IMG/VR virus record: IMGVR_UViG_3300024520_004699
Coordinates: 1 to 64,000 of that record
DNA length: 64,000 nt
From: a virus
Reading direction: 5' to 3' (one strand)
Positions 50,358 through 58,070 of this stretch are shown one piece after another (the stretch's first letter is position 1; every line of letters starts with the position of its first letter). A program made the position numbers and the translations under genes. The notes beneath the pieces were generated by a model. It was given only the letters and a program-made list of their open reading frames with translations, did no database searches and was not told the DNA's origin.

Positions 50358-50399
50358 GACCTATCAACTGAAAACACGGAATGATGAGACACACATCCA

Positions 50400-50648
50400 T
50401 TGAAGCTACTTTATGCTGCAGTCATTTGGAAATCGTTGGTCCCTTTAGGCGATGGGCAGCTGGCAGACATTCGCGGGCCATATCTGAGTATGGAAAAATG
50501 CAAGACTAGACTGCCACTATTGGTGGAAACGGTAATCGCAGTATCTGGGATGTACGTCATTATGGAGCTTGGCTGTTACCCCATGAAAGAGTGGAAAGAC
50601 AAAGGATTTGACGTCAGCGTTTGGGAGACAGAGAGAAGGGAAGTGTGA
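50400..50648 (+). CDS. Small hypothetical protein before lysis genes
   Basis: 82 residues from a TTG start; no good ribosome site, so the start is unsure. Reads LLYAAVIWKSLVPLGDGQLA, then MEKCKTRLPLLVETVIAVSG. Resembles small Cys-containing periplasmic proteins found before holins. Its stop overlaps the next ATG. Confidence 0.5.
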   Translation: MKLLYAAVIWKSLVPLGDGQLADIRGPYLSMEKCKTRLPLLVETVIAVSGMYVIMELGCYPMKEWKDKGFDVSVWETERREV

Positions 50649-50980
50649 TGTATAAGACCTTGCTAAAAGTAGGAGCCGGGGCCACCGCCTTGGCGGCTAT
50701 ATTCATCGTCTGGATAAATGTTGGCGGTCCACTGCCCGCTACAGTGCGGATGGTCGGCAACCTCGAGGTCAAGGTGGATGGCAACAAGGCTGAGGCTTTG
50801 GAAACCACGATACTCGTTCTGGAAAATGAGGTTGATAACCTGTCTCTCAGGGAGGGCAAATTCGACGGCGTGGCCAAGACCGAATCAATCGCAGTGCAGG
50901 TGCAGAGGATTGTACGTCAGAGGTTGCGCTATCAGTACAAGCTGGATGTGGCCAAAAAGAAAAGGGACAAACTCAGATGA
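50648..50980 (+). CDS. TM plus coiled-coil protein of lysis cassette
   Basis: 110 residues. N-terminal TM helix (GAGATALAAIFIVWINVGG), then periplasmic coiled coil (LETTILVLENEVDNLSLREG) and a basic end. AAGGGAAG precedes ATG. Could be a holin partner or antiholin. Stop overlaps the holin start. Confidence 0.6.
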   Translation: MYKTLLKVGAGATALAAIFIVWINVGGPLPATVRMVGNLEVKVDGNKAEALETTILVLENEVDNLSLREGKFDGVAKTESIAVQVQRIVRQRLRYQYKLDVAKKKRDKLR

Positions 50981-51189
50981 AACGCGTTAAGGAAAAGCTC
51001 CATCCTGAATGGCCGAGGCTTTTACGGCATGCGTGGAGTGTTCGCCTAATTATCCTCGCTGCGTTCCTATCGGGGATCGAGGTCGCGTTGCCCTTCATGT
51101 TTGATAGCCTGCCCGTTCCCGCTGGGGCGTTCGCTGCAATCTCAGGCGTGGTAACAGCTGCCGCGCTGGTCGCAAGGATCATGATATGA
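50977..51189 (+). CDS. Holin (DUF7940-like)
   Basis: 70 residues. MKRVKEKLHPEWPRLLRHAW, then two TM helices (SVRLIILAAFLSGIEVALPF and AGAFAAISGVVTAAALVARI). This 'HPEWPRLLRHAWSVRL' protein stands directly before the endolysin gene in many alphaproteobacterial phages and is taken to be the holin that opens the inner membrane. Confidence 0.75.
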   Translation: MKRVKEKLHPEWPRLLRHAWSVRLIILAAFLSGIEVALPFMFDSLPVPAGAFAAISGVVTAAALVARIMI

Positions 51190-51767
51190 CCAAAATGAAA
51201 AGCCGCCTGAAAAAGAGCGCGGCTGTAATGACCATTGTTGTCGGGTCCGTGTCGGCATCCGAGGGTGTCCGCCTCGTTGCCTACAAGGACACGATAGGCA
51301 CCGGCCAGCCATGGACCGTCTGCTTCGGTGAGACGCGAGGCGTCAAGGCTGGCGATGTGTATACGATGGATCAGTGCAAGACCATGCTAGGCAACGCGCT
51401 GGTGAGCTACGAGACGGGGATGAGGCGGTGCCTCAAGACACCCGACAAGGTGCCTGACGGGCCATATATCGCCTCCCTGAGCCTATCCTACAATATAGGG
51501 GTGGCCGCGTTCTGCCGCAGTTCCGTGCGAAAGAACCTTGATGCAGGCAACTGGGGAAAAGCATGTGACAGCCTTCTTTTGTGGAATCGCGCTGGAGGTC
51601 GCAGAGTGCAAGGGCTTGCCAACCGCCGCCAGCATGAGAGAAAGATCTGTCTCGATCCGAAGCTACAAACTGCGTCAGTCTCAAAAAAGATTGATGAAAT
51701 CGAGGAGGGCCCGCCTGCACAAGTGCCTTCCAAACCCAAGAAGCGTAGGTGGAGGTTCTGGCTATGA
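51186..51767 (+). CDS. Endolysin, GH24 lysozyme with N-terminal anchor
   Basis: 193 residues. A hydrophobic SAR-like segment (AAVMTIVVGSVSA) precedes the catalytic SEGVRLVAYKDTIG (Glu-8aa-Asp triad start), followed by WTVCFGETRGVKAGD, as in T4/P21-type lysozymes. It cleaves peptidoglycan. A 40-residue basic Pro/Lys tail after the domain is unusual. ATGA overlaps with holin and next gene show a tight lysis operon. Confidence 0.88.
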   Translation: MTKMKSRLKKSAAVMTIVVGSVSASEGVRLVAYKDTIGTGQPWTVCFGETRGVKAGDVYTMDQCKTMLGNALVSYETGMRRCLKTPDKVPDGPYIASLSLSYNIGVAAFCRSSVRKNLDAGNWGKACDSLLLWNRAGGRRVQGLANRRQHERKICLDPKLQTASVSKKIDEIEEGPPAQVPSKPKKRRWRFWL

Positions 51768-52096
51768 GTGCTTTTCTGGACTGGCTCCCTCTGATCTTGT
51801 CGATTGTCGGCGTTATCGGCGTTGCCGGTGTGCTCCTGCTGCTCGGCATGTGGCCTGTCGTTGCGTCCTTCCTTATCGGTACAAAGCTCGGTAGGATCAT
51901 TCTGGTCATTGGTGCCTTTCTGCTCGCTCTGTTCTGGGCATACATCTCAGGCAAGAGGACAGGTGCCAAACGTGAGATTGGCAAGCAGAAAGTCCGCAAC
52001 TTTAGAGCGGCACAAAAAAGGGTAAACAGTGATGCAAAAATTCGGACTATGCCTATGGCTAAGCGTCGGGCTGAGCTTGCTAAGTGGGTGCGCTAG
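51764..52096 (+). CDS. Inner-membrane spanin-like protein (Rz-type)
   Basis: 110 residues. Two close hydrophobic segments (PLILSIVGVIGVAGVLLLLG, GRIILVIGAFLLALFWAYIS) then a basic helical domain (GKQKVRNFRAAQKRV). Together with the embedded lipoprotein gene at 52032 this is the classic Rz/Rz1 layout, except for the second TM segment. It would fuse inner and outer membranes in the last lysis step. Confidence 0.65.
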   Translation: MSAFLDWLPLILSIVGVIGVAGVLLLLGMWPVVASFLIGTKLGRIILVIGAFLLALFWAYISGKRTGAKREIGKQKVRNFRAAQKRVNSDAKIRTMPMAKRRAELAKWVR

Positions 52097-52280
52097 TGGG
52101 CTTGTTGATGCGGGCGTAGGGTCCAAGGCCATCTACCCCACGAAGAAAGACGCGGTTGTCGTTTCTGACAGTCTGGCCACACAGCTGCTTGAGCATAATA
52201 CGTGGTGCGCGGATCAGCCGAAATGCCAGAAGCTCAATCCCAAGACAGGCAAGTGGGAGCCGGAGTTTCCAAAAAAATAA
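52032..52280 (+). CDS. Outer-membrane spanin lipoprotein (Rz1-type)
   Basis: 82 residues, ATG inside the Rz-like gene in another frame, AAGGG upstream. MQKFGLCLWLSVGLSLLSGC is a lipoprotein signal with lipobox LLSGC. The rest is short (ASGLVDAGVGSKAIYPTKKD). Overlap with the inner spanin gene is typical of spanin pairs. Confidence 0.7.
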   Translation: MQKFGLCLWLSVGLSLLSGCASGLVDAGVGSKAIYPTKKDAVVVSDSLATQLLEHNTWCADQPKCQKLNPKTGKWEPEFPKK

Positions 52281-52292
52281 AGCGGGGGCCTT

Positions 52293-52433
52293 TTATCCTG
52301 ATAGGTCTGTTTGATTTGCAATTCGTTCCAGCAGCAATTCAATCCGTCGCAACGTCGATAAGACTTTTGCCTCCAGAGCGGCTGCTTCGCGATGACGGAT
52401 TTCTTGATTAGCGTCTCTTGCCCCTTGGTTCAT
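52293..52433 (-). CDS. Tiny helical protein (46 aa), leftward operon end
   Basis: MNQGARDANQEIRHREAAAL continues as a helical, Leu/Arg-rich peptide. The start is preceded by AGGCCCGAT, the same initiation box used by the next two upstream genes. Last gene of the leftward early operon, converging on the spanin gene. Confidence 0.55.
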   Translation of the reverse strand: MNQGARDANQEIRHREAAALEAKVLSTLRRIELLLERIANQTDLSG

Positions 52434-52440
52434 ATCGGGC

Positions 52441-52590
52441 CTAATTTCCTGTCTCGGTTGGCGTGATTGTAAAACCCAGTAGCGCCAGCGCGGTTAGTAT
52501 TTGCAAGGCAGCAGTGCGCGGTCCCGGCAACCCCGGCCATACGCTGTCAAGAGCCTCTATCATCGCTCGGTGCTTTTCTTGCTGGTTCAT
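52441..52590 (-). CDS. Tiny hydrophobic protein (49 aa)
   Basis: MNQQEKHRAMIEALDSVWPG, then AALQILTALALLGFTITPTE, a likely TM helix. Starts after AGGCCCGACTG. Its stop TAG overlaps the AGGCCCGA box of the next gene. No family recognised. Confidence 0.55.
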   Translation of the reverse strand: MNQQEKHRAMIEALDSVWPGLPGPRTAALQILTALALLGFTITPTETGN

Positions 52591-52599
52591 CAGTCGGGC

Positions 52600-52782
52600 C
52601 TATTTTCCTATTTTCCTGCTTAACGCCTGCTCGGCAATTTCAACAATACGTGGATCATTGTTTTTGATGACCTCTAGTATGAACCGCAGCCGCTCTATCT
52701 CGTCTGCTAACTGCTTGACCAATGACCAGCCAACTAAGCCTTCTTTCACAAAGACACGCGCTTCATCTACTATGCTGTCCAT
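52600..52782 (-). CDS. Small helical protein (60 aa)
   Basis: ATG at 52782, preceded by AAAGGCCCGATTG. MDSIVDEARVFVKEGLVGWS and QLADEIERLRFILEVIKNND form a helical or coiled-coil protein. Third of the series sharing the AGGCCCGA box. Confidence 0.58.
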   Translation of the reverse strand: MDSIVDEARVFVKEGLVGWSLVKQLADEIERLRFILEVIKNNDPRIVEIAEQALSRKIGK

Positions 52783-52793
52783 CAATCGGGCCT

Positions 52794-52844
52794 TTATTGC
52801 ACTTCTCTGTGCCCACCATCGAGCGCCGCATAACCTAGTTCAAT
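52794..52844 (-). pseudogene. Possible decayed tiny gene with ATT in start position
   Basis: After AAAGGCCCGC there is ATTGAACTAGG where an ATG would be expected by comparison with three neighbouring genes. The frame continues 16 codons to TAA, directly before the next AAAGGCCCGA box. It may use ATT as a rare start or be dead. Confidence 0.3.
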
Positions 52845-52865
52845 GCGGGCCTTTGTTGCCGGGTA

Positions 52866-53141
52866 TCATTCAATCTCGCTGCAGCGTCTTTGGTTGCAGG
52901 CGTAAACAATGCGCCCCTCCGGCTTGATATCCCACCTGACAATGTACTCCCTGATCGCCTTATATTGTTCCGGCTTTAGGCTCTCGTATTTGCCGACCGG
53001 CACGCAGGTTTGTTTGTTGGTGTTGTGGGCTTCGGCCATGGCATCAGCTGTCACCTGACACTCTTCACAGGTGTTGCCCTCAGCAATCCCCCATGAGGAC
53101 ACCGCCGCCCAAACTACGATAGCTGCAACACAGCTTGTCAT
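52866..53141 (-). CDS. Small secreted Cys protein (91 aa)
   Basis: ATG at 53141 after GGAGAAATAAG. MTSCVAAIVVWAAVSSWGIA is a signal peptide. The mature part has TCEECQVTADAMAEAH, KQTCVPVGKYESLK and ACNQRRCSEIE, with six Cys likely in disulfides in the periplasm. Function unknown. Confidence 0.65.
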   Translation of the reverse strand: MTSCVAAIVVWAAVSSWGIAEGNTCEECQVTADAMAEAHNTNKQTCVPVGKYESLKPEQYKAIREYIVRWDIKPEGRIVYACNQRRCSEIE

Positions 53142-53142
53142 C

Positions 53143-53550
53143 TTATTTCTCCGGATTGTTGGCCTTGGACAGCTTGGCAAAAATACGCATGCAAGTGCCC
53201 TCGACAACCTCTACATCGTGCAGCTTTTTCTCGTGCATCTTGAGCCCAAGCCTGACGACATTGCAGACCACCAGACAGATAGCAGCCTTGGTCCCCTCTA
53301 GGTGAGGATCTCCAGTCGGATCTGGAGGGCCGAAGTCCTTTATAATATCCCAGTATTCTGGTGGGAGCACATCGACAAGATCTCCACGCTTGTGGTCAGT
53401 CTTGAGTTTCTGGATTGCCTCGTAGGATGGCACTGATCCAATTGCCAAGACGTTGTCGTTGCGCAGCAATTTTGGGGTCTCATCAGACTCAGCGCTGGCT
53501 ACGAGCTTCTTGACGTCGAGGTGATCCGGATCTTTCGTTTGGGTATTCAT
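53143..53550 (-). CDS. Hypothetical protein (135 aa)
   Basis: ATG 53550 (MNTQTKDPDHLDVKKLVASA), after GGAAGTGGAAGG. Contains DVLPPEYWDIIKDFGPPDPT and AAICLVVCNVVRLGLKMHEK. Mixed alpha/beta. No family recognised. Start lies inside the end of the upstream membrane gene. Confidence 0.62.
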   Translation of the reverse strand: MNTQTKDPDHLDVKKLVASAESDETPKLLRNDNVLAIGSVPSYEAIQKLKTDHKRGDLVDVLPPEYWDIIKDFGPPDPTGDPHLEGTKAAICLVVCNVVRLGLKMHEKKLHDVEVVEGTCMRIFAKLSKANNPEK

Positions 53551-54203
53551 TCCTTCCACTTCCTGTCGTTCTCCTCAAGGCGATCTGTCTCTGCGTTCCT
53601 CACCGCAGCCTGAACCAGCTCCTTGAACTCCGGGCTGTCTATATTCACCATGCGTGGAGGCAGGCCCTTTACGGGGCCATGATCTACCGGGGGGGCAGGA
53701 ATATACGGAGCATCCGCCTCAGCCTCAGGATTTTCTATCCTGTTTGCCAGCTCAGTTGCGGCTTCATCGATGGGTAATGCAGGAGGCACCGAAGAACCAA
53801 GGCCCATGTTGTCTAATCCACGCTGAAGCCCAGACACAGCGCGCGCTGGCGGCTTGCTGGGGGGTGGAGGTCTGCTGGGCGTTTGCTGCTCCCGCTGCTT
53901 CTTCAGAAACTCCTGATGTTTCTTGTGTAGATATCTCTCGCGATTTTCTAACGCGATTTTGATTTGAGGTGCGGGGAGCCTCGTTGGAATCCTGATCTGC
54001 CCAATCGACAGTGCTGAGTGGGCCACGGCCAAGACACTGATGGCGAAGAAGGCTGCAGAGCTGAGGGTGTCGATAAATCTCCAGCCTTCACCATAAAAAT
54101 GATTTACCGCCGATATCAGGGCAGTGACAAAGAAGGCCGCGCCGATCATGGCCACCGGCTTCCAGACGGGTGTTTCTTTTGTGGGGATGACAGTTAACAG
54201 CAT
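53547..54203 (-). CDS. Membrane protein with Pro-rich cytoplasmic part (218 aa)
   Basis: MLLTVIPTKETPVWKPVAMI, TM segments (GAAFFVTALISAVNHF, SSAAFFAISVLAVAHSALSI), then a charged helix (ENRERYLHKKHQEFLKKQRE) and a Pro-rich stretch. Probably an inner-membrane phage protein with an extended cytoplasmic domain. Function unknown. Confidence 0.62.
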   Translation of the reverse strand: MLLTVIPTKETPVWKPVAMIGAAFFVTALISAVNHFYGEGWRFIDTLSSAAFFAISVLAVAHSALSIGQIRIPTRLPAPQIKIALENRERYLHKKHQEFLKKQREQQTPSRPPPPSKPPARAVSGLQRGLDNMGLGSSVPPALPIDEAATELANRIENPEAEADAPYIPAPPVDHGPVKGLPPRMVNIDSPEFKELVQAAVRNAETDRLEENDRKWKE

Positions 54204-54365
54204 GGACTTCAATCCTTTTGAAGGTAGGGTCGAGGAGGAGGAGAATGACGATTAAGATCGACGGGGACTCCCCTCCTCCTCTAGGGTACAGCTTGAGTCG
54301 TAAAGTGCAGTATCCCGAGATTGCCCCCGGGTGGCTTCACACGTTATGTGTTCTCTGAACTCCAA
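54204..54365. other. Intergenic segment with G/A-rich inverted repeat
   Basis: GAGGAGGAGGAG (near 54233) and CCCTCCTCCTC (near 54272) can pair. No convincing gene on either strand. It forms most of the leader between the promoter at 54366-54395 and the membrane-protein gene. Confidence 0.4.
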
Positions 54366-54395
54366 ATTATAAGCAGATTTTTGGGGAGATTGCAA
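54366..54395 (-). promoter_or_regulatory. Internal leftward promoter
   Basis: On the minus strand TTGCAA (54395-54390), 18 bases, and a perfect TATAAT (54371-54366). It could add transcription of the membrane-protein genes below, independent of the early promoter near 61,100. Confidence 0.55.
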
Positions 54396-54402
54396 CTCAT
54401 AG

Positions 54403-55152
54403 TTACCACCGAGAATGCAGGACCATCTGCGGCAGCTCACCATTTGCCAGCCAGTAGGAATCTACAACCCACTGTTTCTTCGTTGTTTTATCAAGGATCC
54501 TCGCCCCCCAGTGCGCCAGCGGAAAACCCTTCCAGACTGGAGACATGATAGAATGGTAACGCAAAAGATTATTATCACGCATGATGCTCAGGTAGCTGAT
54601 CACGTTGGTGGTTTCGTCTACGCAGTCCAGCTGTCCGCTGACGCCAGACCACTGCCATCCGGATCCGGCCTTGTCACCGCAGGTGCCGGTGGATTTGCAG
54701 ACCTGACGTTCGGCCCATGCAATTGCACGTCGGATATTTGCTCGTTCATCTGCCGGTGTCTTTGCCACCGACATAATCCCCTGAAGGGCATGCAGATCAT
54801 TCCTGCTGAATCGGTATCTGGATGATTGCTGGCAGCCATGGGCGTGGCAGATGTAGGCGGTGTTCTTCCTTGGAGGCTTGCCGCGACCCTCGGTGATGTC
54901 CAAGTAGTAGATCTCCATCTCCCGGGTTTTCTCCGCGCCGAGCGTTTCGGAGATGGCTATGACCATGAAGGCCAGACCAAAGATGATGGCAAAAATCACA
55001 GAAATCATCGTCCATATGACCGTGCCCACGTATGCAACTTCCCCCCACCATCTGTCCTGATTTCGCGTCGCCCACTTGCCCATGTGGTCTACAATTATGA
55101 GCGGCACTACGAGAACGGTTACTCCTAAAGCAAACAACGCAAGGTTCATGAC
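54403..55152 (-). CDS. Membrane protein with Cys-rich domain (249 aa)
   Basis: ATG 55152 with GGAAG upstream, just after the HNH stop. Two TM helices (LALFALGVTVLVVPLIIVDH, VIWTMISVIFAIIFGLAFMV). Then a globular part with Cys/Trp (AYICHAHGCQQSSRYRFSRN, CKSTGTCGDKAGSGWQW, QLDCVDETTNVISY, AHWGARILDKTTKKQWVVDS) reminiscent of a transglutaminase/NlpC-like cysteine fold. The enzyme idea is weak. Confidence 0.58.
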   Translation of the reverse strand, partial: VMNLALFALGVTVLVVPLIIVDHMGKWATRNQDRWWGEVAYVGTVIWTMISVIFAIIFGLAFMVIAISETLGAEKTREMEIYYLDITEGRGKPPRKNTAYICHAHGCQQSSRYRFSRNDLHALQGIMSVAKTPADERANIRRAIAWAERQVCKSTGTCGDKAGSGWQWSGVSGQLDCVDETTNVISYLSIMRDNNLLRYHSIMSPVWKGFPLAHWGARILDKTTKKQWVVDSYWLANGELPQMVLHSRW

Positions 55153-55153
55153 A

Positions 55154-55525
55154 TCACTTCCATCTGGCCCCCGCCCCTTTTTGGAATGGCCTGCCCGGTA
55201 TCTTCTGCTTCTTCTTTTTTTTGGTTTCACCCCTCAGGCGCTTCACCTTGGCAATGGCGTGTTTGTCGGATCCGAGAGTGGTGTGCGGCTTGCCATCCGT
55301 CTTCTTCTTATGACACTTTGCATGAAGATAGCGGCAATTCTCAGGCGTGTCTGAACCGCCAATTGCGAGCGGTATGAAATGGTCTCGGTGGATGTTTCGT
55401 TTTATCCGGGCCTGTCCGATGGTGATGGGCTCACCACAGTCGTCACAACAGATCGCCGCGCCTTGGTGCAGGAGCGTCAGGATGATCTCTCGCTCACTGA
55501 AGGTTCGTCTTTTCGATTTTGGCAA
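55154..55525 (-). CDS. HNH endonuclease (123 aa)
   Basis: TTG start at 55525, chosen because GGGAGGGG lies eight bases upstream; the frame could be extended to 55579. CCDDCGEPI, HRDHFIPLAIGGSD and TPENCRYLHAKCHKKKT form a complete HNH motif with zinc-binding Cys pairs. It nicks or cuts DNA. A 40-residue basic tail follows. It lies in the early operon, not near the terminase. Confidence 0.8.
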   Translation of the reverse strand: MPKSKRRTFSEREIILTLLHQGAAICCDDCGEPITIGQARIKRNIHRDHFIPLAIGGSDTPENCRYLHAKCHKKKTDGKPHTTLGSDKHAIAKVKRLRGETKKKKKQKIPGRPFQKGAGARWK

Positions 55526-55652
55526 TCCCAAGCCCCTCCCTGATGACCTCCAGATCTTTCCTAATCTCGATAATTGCATTTTTGTTTGCCACTATCACCA
55601 CTAAGATTATGGCGAGCAATACAGTGATGAGCGCTCGGTCGAGATTATTCAT
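55494..55652 (-). CDS. Tiny membrane protein (52 aa)
   Basis: MNNLDRALITVLLAIILVVI is a TM helix, followed by a short coiled coil (IIEIRKDLEVIREGLG). Its end overlaps the HNH start. Single-TM proteins of this size are frequent in phage early operons. Function unknown. Confidence 0.58.
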   Translation of the reverse strand: MNNLDRALITVLLAIILVVIVANKNAIIEIRKDLEVIREGLGIAKIEKTNLQ

Positions 55653-55989
55653 TTATTCGCTCCGACGTCAGCGAATAAACTCGCGTCATTCGAGCGTGGC
55701 TTTTTGCATCCCGCATGTTGACAAATCTTTCCGTGGGGAAGAGGAGACCTCTTTTGATGGCGGTGCGTATTAATGCACCCCATGCATTGTGATGATGCGG
55801 CACTATTCCACTGGCTTGAAGGGAGATGCGAATATCTTCTCCGGTGGCATATTGTCGGAGCATGCCTTTAATTGCAGACAGCCCCAAATCTATAAAATCA
55901 CCAGAATTATCTGATACCTGCTCCATGCTTTCGTCTCTTCGGGCCTTGCCTTCAAGTAAATCCAATTGAAGTTCGCTCATTCGCCCCAT
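55645..55989 (-). CDS. Hypothetical phage protein, possible helix-turn-helix (114 aa)
   Basis: ATG after GGAGGAGGTGTG. MGRMSELQLDLLEGKARRDE, then TGEDIRISLQASGIVPHHHN and AWGALIRTAIKRGLLFPT. The pattern is known in many phage genomes without function and looks like a winged-helix protein. Confidence is in the gene, not the role. Confidence 0.66.
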   Translation of the reverse strand: MGRMSELQLDLLEGKARRDESMEQVSDNSGDFIDLGLSAIKGMLRQYATGEDIRISLQASGIVPHHHNAWGALIRTAIKRGLLFPTERFVNMRDAKSHARMTRVYSLTSERINE

Positions 55990-56033
55990 GTCACACCTCC
56001 TCCTTCAACTCCCAAGCCTCCTTTTTCATGCCT

Positions 56034-56369
56034 TTATTCCTGCTTTGCCATGATCGCACCAGCAAGCGGCTGTTCGTGCAAATATGGTTCCATCCGGTCG
56101 GGTTTGACCTTTGCATATTTCTCAATACTTGCGGCTTTCAGATCGCCACGCTTGACCATCATTGTAATGACCGCACTCACATCGCCAATTTCACGCTCAA
56201 GGTCTTTACGGTTTGTCGCATGAAAGTCATCCTCGGTGTAGGGATGATAATTCTCATAGCCGTGGCGCAATATCTTGCTGACGGCTTGGATGATCTCCGC
56301 ACATTCCTCAGAGAGAATAGCCAGCCTCTCAGCTTCGGCGGCGGATAGATCATTGAATGGGTCGCTCAT
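56034..56369 (-). CDS. MazG-like nucleotide pyrophosphohydrolase (probable)
   Basis: ATG 56369 with AAGGA upstream. AERLAILSEECAEIIQAVSK contains the EExxE metal-binding helix, and NRKDLEREIGDVSAVITMMV supplies the second acidic helix (ExxD). This is the MazG/all-alpha NTP pyrophosphatase pattern. It would hydrolyse (d)NTPs or alarmones. 111 residues, a normal single domain. Confidence 0.7.
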   Translation of the reverse strand: MSDPFNDLSAAEAERLAILSEECAEIIQAVSKILRHGYENYHPYTEDDFHATNRKDLEREIGDVSAVITMMVKRGDLKAASIEKYAKVKPDRMEPYLHEQPLAGAIMAKQE

Positions 56370-56604
56370 TATTTTTTCCTTCACTCTTTTTTTCTGCCCG
56401 CTTTGCATCCTCTTCCTTGGCCAGCTTCAAGCTCCGTTTATGTTCAAGCAGGGTTTTCGCCCAGCCAGTCAGCTTGTAAGGCTTAACATCTATGCCAGCG
56501 GCCATCGCCTCCAGATCGCTCCAGCGCATGGCGTTGATAACGCGAGCCACTGAATTTAGGGTTGGGGCCTCGTCTTCGTGCCCATCAACATAATAAATTC
56601 CCAT
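56350..56604 (-). CDS. Small hypothetical protein (84 aa)
   Basis: MGIYYVDGHEDEAPTLNSVA, VINAMRWSDLEAMAAGIDVK and a Lys/Glu-rich C-terminal helix. Overlaps the MazG-like start. Unknown family. Confidence 0.62.
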   Translation of the reverse strand: MGIYYVDGHEDEAPTLNSVARVINAMRWSDLEAMAAGIDVKPYKLTGWAKTLLEHKRSLKLAKEEDAKRAEKKSEGKNNERPIQ

Positions 56605-56605
56605 G

Positions 56606-57298
56606 TTACTTCTTCCACCTTTCCTTCCGGTCGATGATAGTCTGGGCTGTGAACAGGACGTTCTCGTCGAAGTCTTGAGACAGCATCCACTTCAGGTATC
56701 CGGAAGGAATGTCCTCGACCGGCTGACCCTCGTGCTTGCCAAACTGGAACTTCGACAGCAGCACCGGGTTGACGGTGATGTTGAGCATCTCCGTGATTGG
56801 GAAGTGGATGGTCAGGGCCCGGAGCAGCTCGGCACAGACATAGGCGTCAGGAAGGGCCCTGTGGGCCTCTCCGGCCTCCCGGTCCACTCCATCGATATTG
56901 GCGAAGCCGATCCAGTAGCGCAAAGCGTGCAGGGCGTGGGACGGCGCGTCAGGCCATGCTGTAAGGGCACACTTGTATGTGCAGAGCCATGGGGCCTTGA
57001 CCATGGGCAGCAGGGTTTTCTCGAAGCTTGAGTTGTGGGCAACGGCAATGTCGACATCATTTGTCAGCCCACCAGCCTCAACCACATCTGTCAGGTCGAG
57101 CGCTGAGCCCAAATCAGATTCGATGATGTGATGCACGGCAGAGGCTTGTGGGGATATTGCTATGTTGGGCTTAACGAATGACGACCACGCTGATACCTCA
57201 GTGAGATCCTCTTCGAGACCAACAACAGCAATCTCAATCACCTGATCCCTCTCCGGATCTGGGCCCGTAGTCTCAACATCTATGACGGATATTTTCAT
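56606..57298 (-). CDS. DnaQ-like 3'-5' exonuclease (ExoX type)
   Basis: 230 residues. DEDDh motifs: ISVIDVETTGPDPERDQVIE (Exo I), VDIAVAHNSSFEKTLL (Exo II) and HRALPDAYVCAELL (Exo III with catalytic His). C-terminal LSKFQFGKHEGQPVEDIPSG, followed by YLKWMLSQDF, is the small extra domain of exonuclease X-like proteins. It likely trims DNA ends for the phage annealing protein. Confidence 0.88.
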   Translation of the reverse strand: MKISVIDVETTGPDPERDQVIEIAVVGLEEDLTEVSAWSSFVKPNIAISPQASAVHHIIESDLGSALDLTDVVEAGGLTNDVDIAVAHNSSFEKTLLPMVKAPWLCTYKCALTAWPDAPSHALHALRYWIGFANIDGVDREAGEAHRALPDAYVCAELLRALTIHFPITEMLNITVNPVLLSKFQFGKHEGQPVEDIPSGYLKWMLSQDFDENVLFTAQTIIDRKERWKK

Positions 57299-57765
57299 GG
57301 CGCTTTTCCTCTTTCTTCTGCAGTCTCTTCTGGTGGTGGGAGTAAATTTATTTCACTGGCTCGCTCGTACAATGTGCGGCCATCACTGGTCAGCATGTAG
57401 GGCATGAAGACCGCGCCGAAAGAAAGCATGCCGCATTCGACTGCGGTGACCTGCCCCTTCACCCAGTCACGCAGAATGGAATTGATTGCTATCATCCCCT
57501 GCTTGAGGGCTTTGGCTTCATAGTCAGCCTTCGTAATGTGTCGCCTGTGACTCCACGGCTGGTCTTTCAGATATAGAGCGGCCCAGCCCTTGCCCGAGGC
57601 TGTCAACTGGATGGAACGCCCACGGTGCTTGAACGCCAGAATAACAGAGTGGTCTGAAAAATTGTCCATGAAGCCAACTGACTCACAGCCAAGTCGCTGG
57701 AGAATTTTTGATATCTCCTCGCGCGCATGTGCACCGCTTCTTGCGGTAGCATAAGGTGTGATCAT
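57295..57765 (-). CDS. Hypothetical protein (156 aa)
   Basis: ATGA overlaps at both ends. Reads REEISKILQRLGCESVGFMD, SIQLTASGKGWAALYLKDQP and AINSILRDWVKGQVTAVECG. This mix is common in phage early operons near recombination genes but is unnamed. Confidence 0.64.
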   Translation of the reverse strand: MITPYATARSGAHAREEISKILQRLGCESVGFMDNFSDHSVILAFKHRGRSIQLTASGKGWAALYLKDQPWSHRRHITKADYEAKALKQGMIAINSILRDWVKGQVTAVECGMLSFGAVFMPYMLTSDGRTLYERASEINLLPPPEETAEERGKAP

Positions 57766-58070
57766 GTCTCACCTCTTGCCTTGGCGAGAGCGTCTTGGGC
57801 ATCTAGCGTCCAGTGGTCGGCTGGGACGCCATAACTGCTTTCGTGGTCATCTAGTGCTTTTTCTAGCGCCTCCAGCAAATCTGGCGCAGCTGCTATCAGA
57901 TGAGCATCTGGCATTCCGCCACAGTCGCCAACCTTATCAATCCGGCTGTGGAGAGGGATTAAGTAGACAGACGCCACAGCAGTGAGGCCTCCATCTCCAT
58001 AAATAATATTTGGGTTCCACCCATTATTTTTGCCCACTCTCCATGGGCCCGGCGTAGGCTTCTTGTCCAT
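57762..58070 (-). CDS. Hypothetical protein with HLIAAAPDLLEAL motif (102 aa)
   Basis: ATG 58070 after GAGGAGCAGCG. MDKKPTPGPWRVGKNNGWNP and DAHLIAAAPDLLEALEKALD are the two conserved blocks of a very common small phage protein of unknown function. TGATG overlap with the upstream gene. Confidence 0.72.
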   Translation of the reverse strand: MDKKPTPGPWRVGKNNGWNPNIIYGDGGLTAVASVYLIPLHSRIDKVGDCGGMPDAHLIAAAPDLLEALEKALDDHESSYGVPADHWTLDAQDALAKARGET

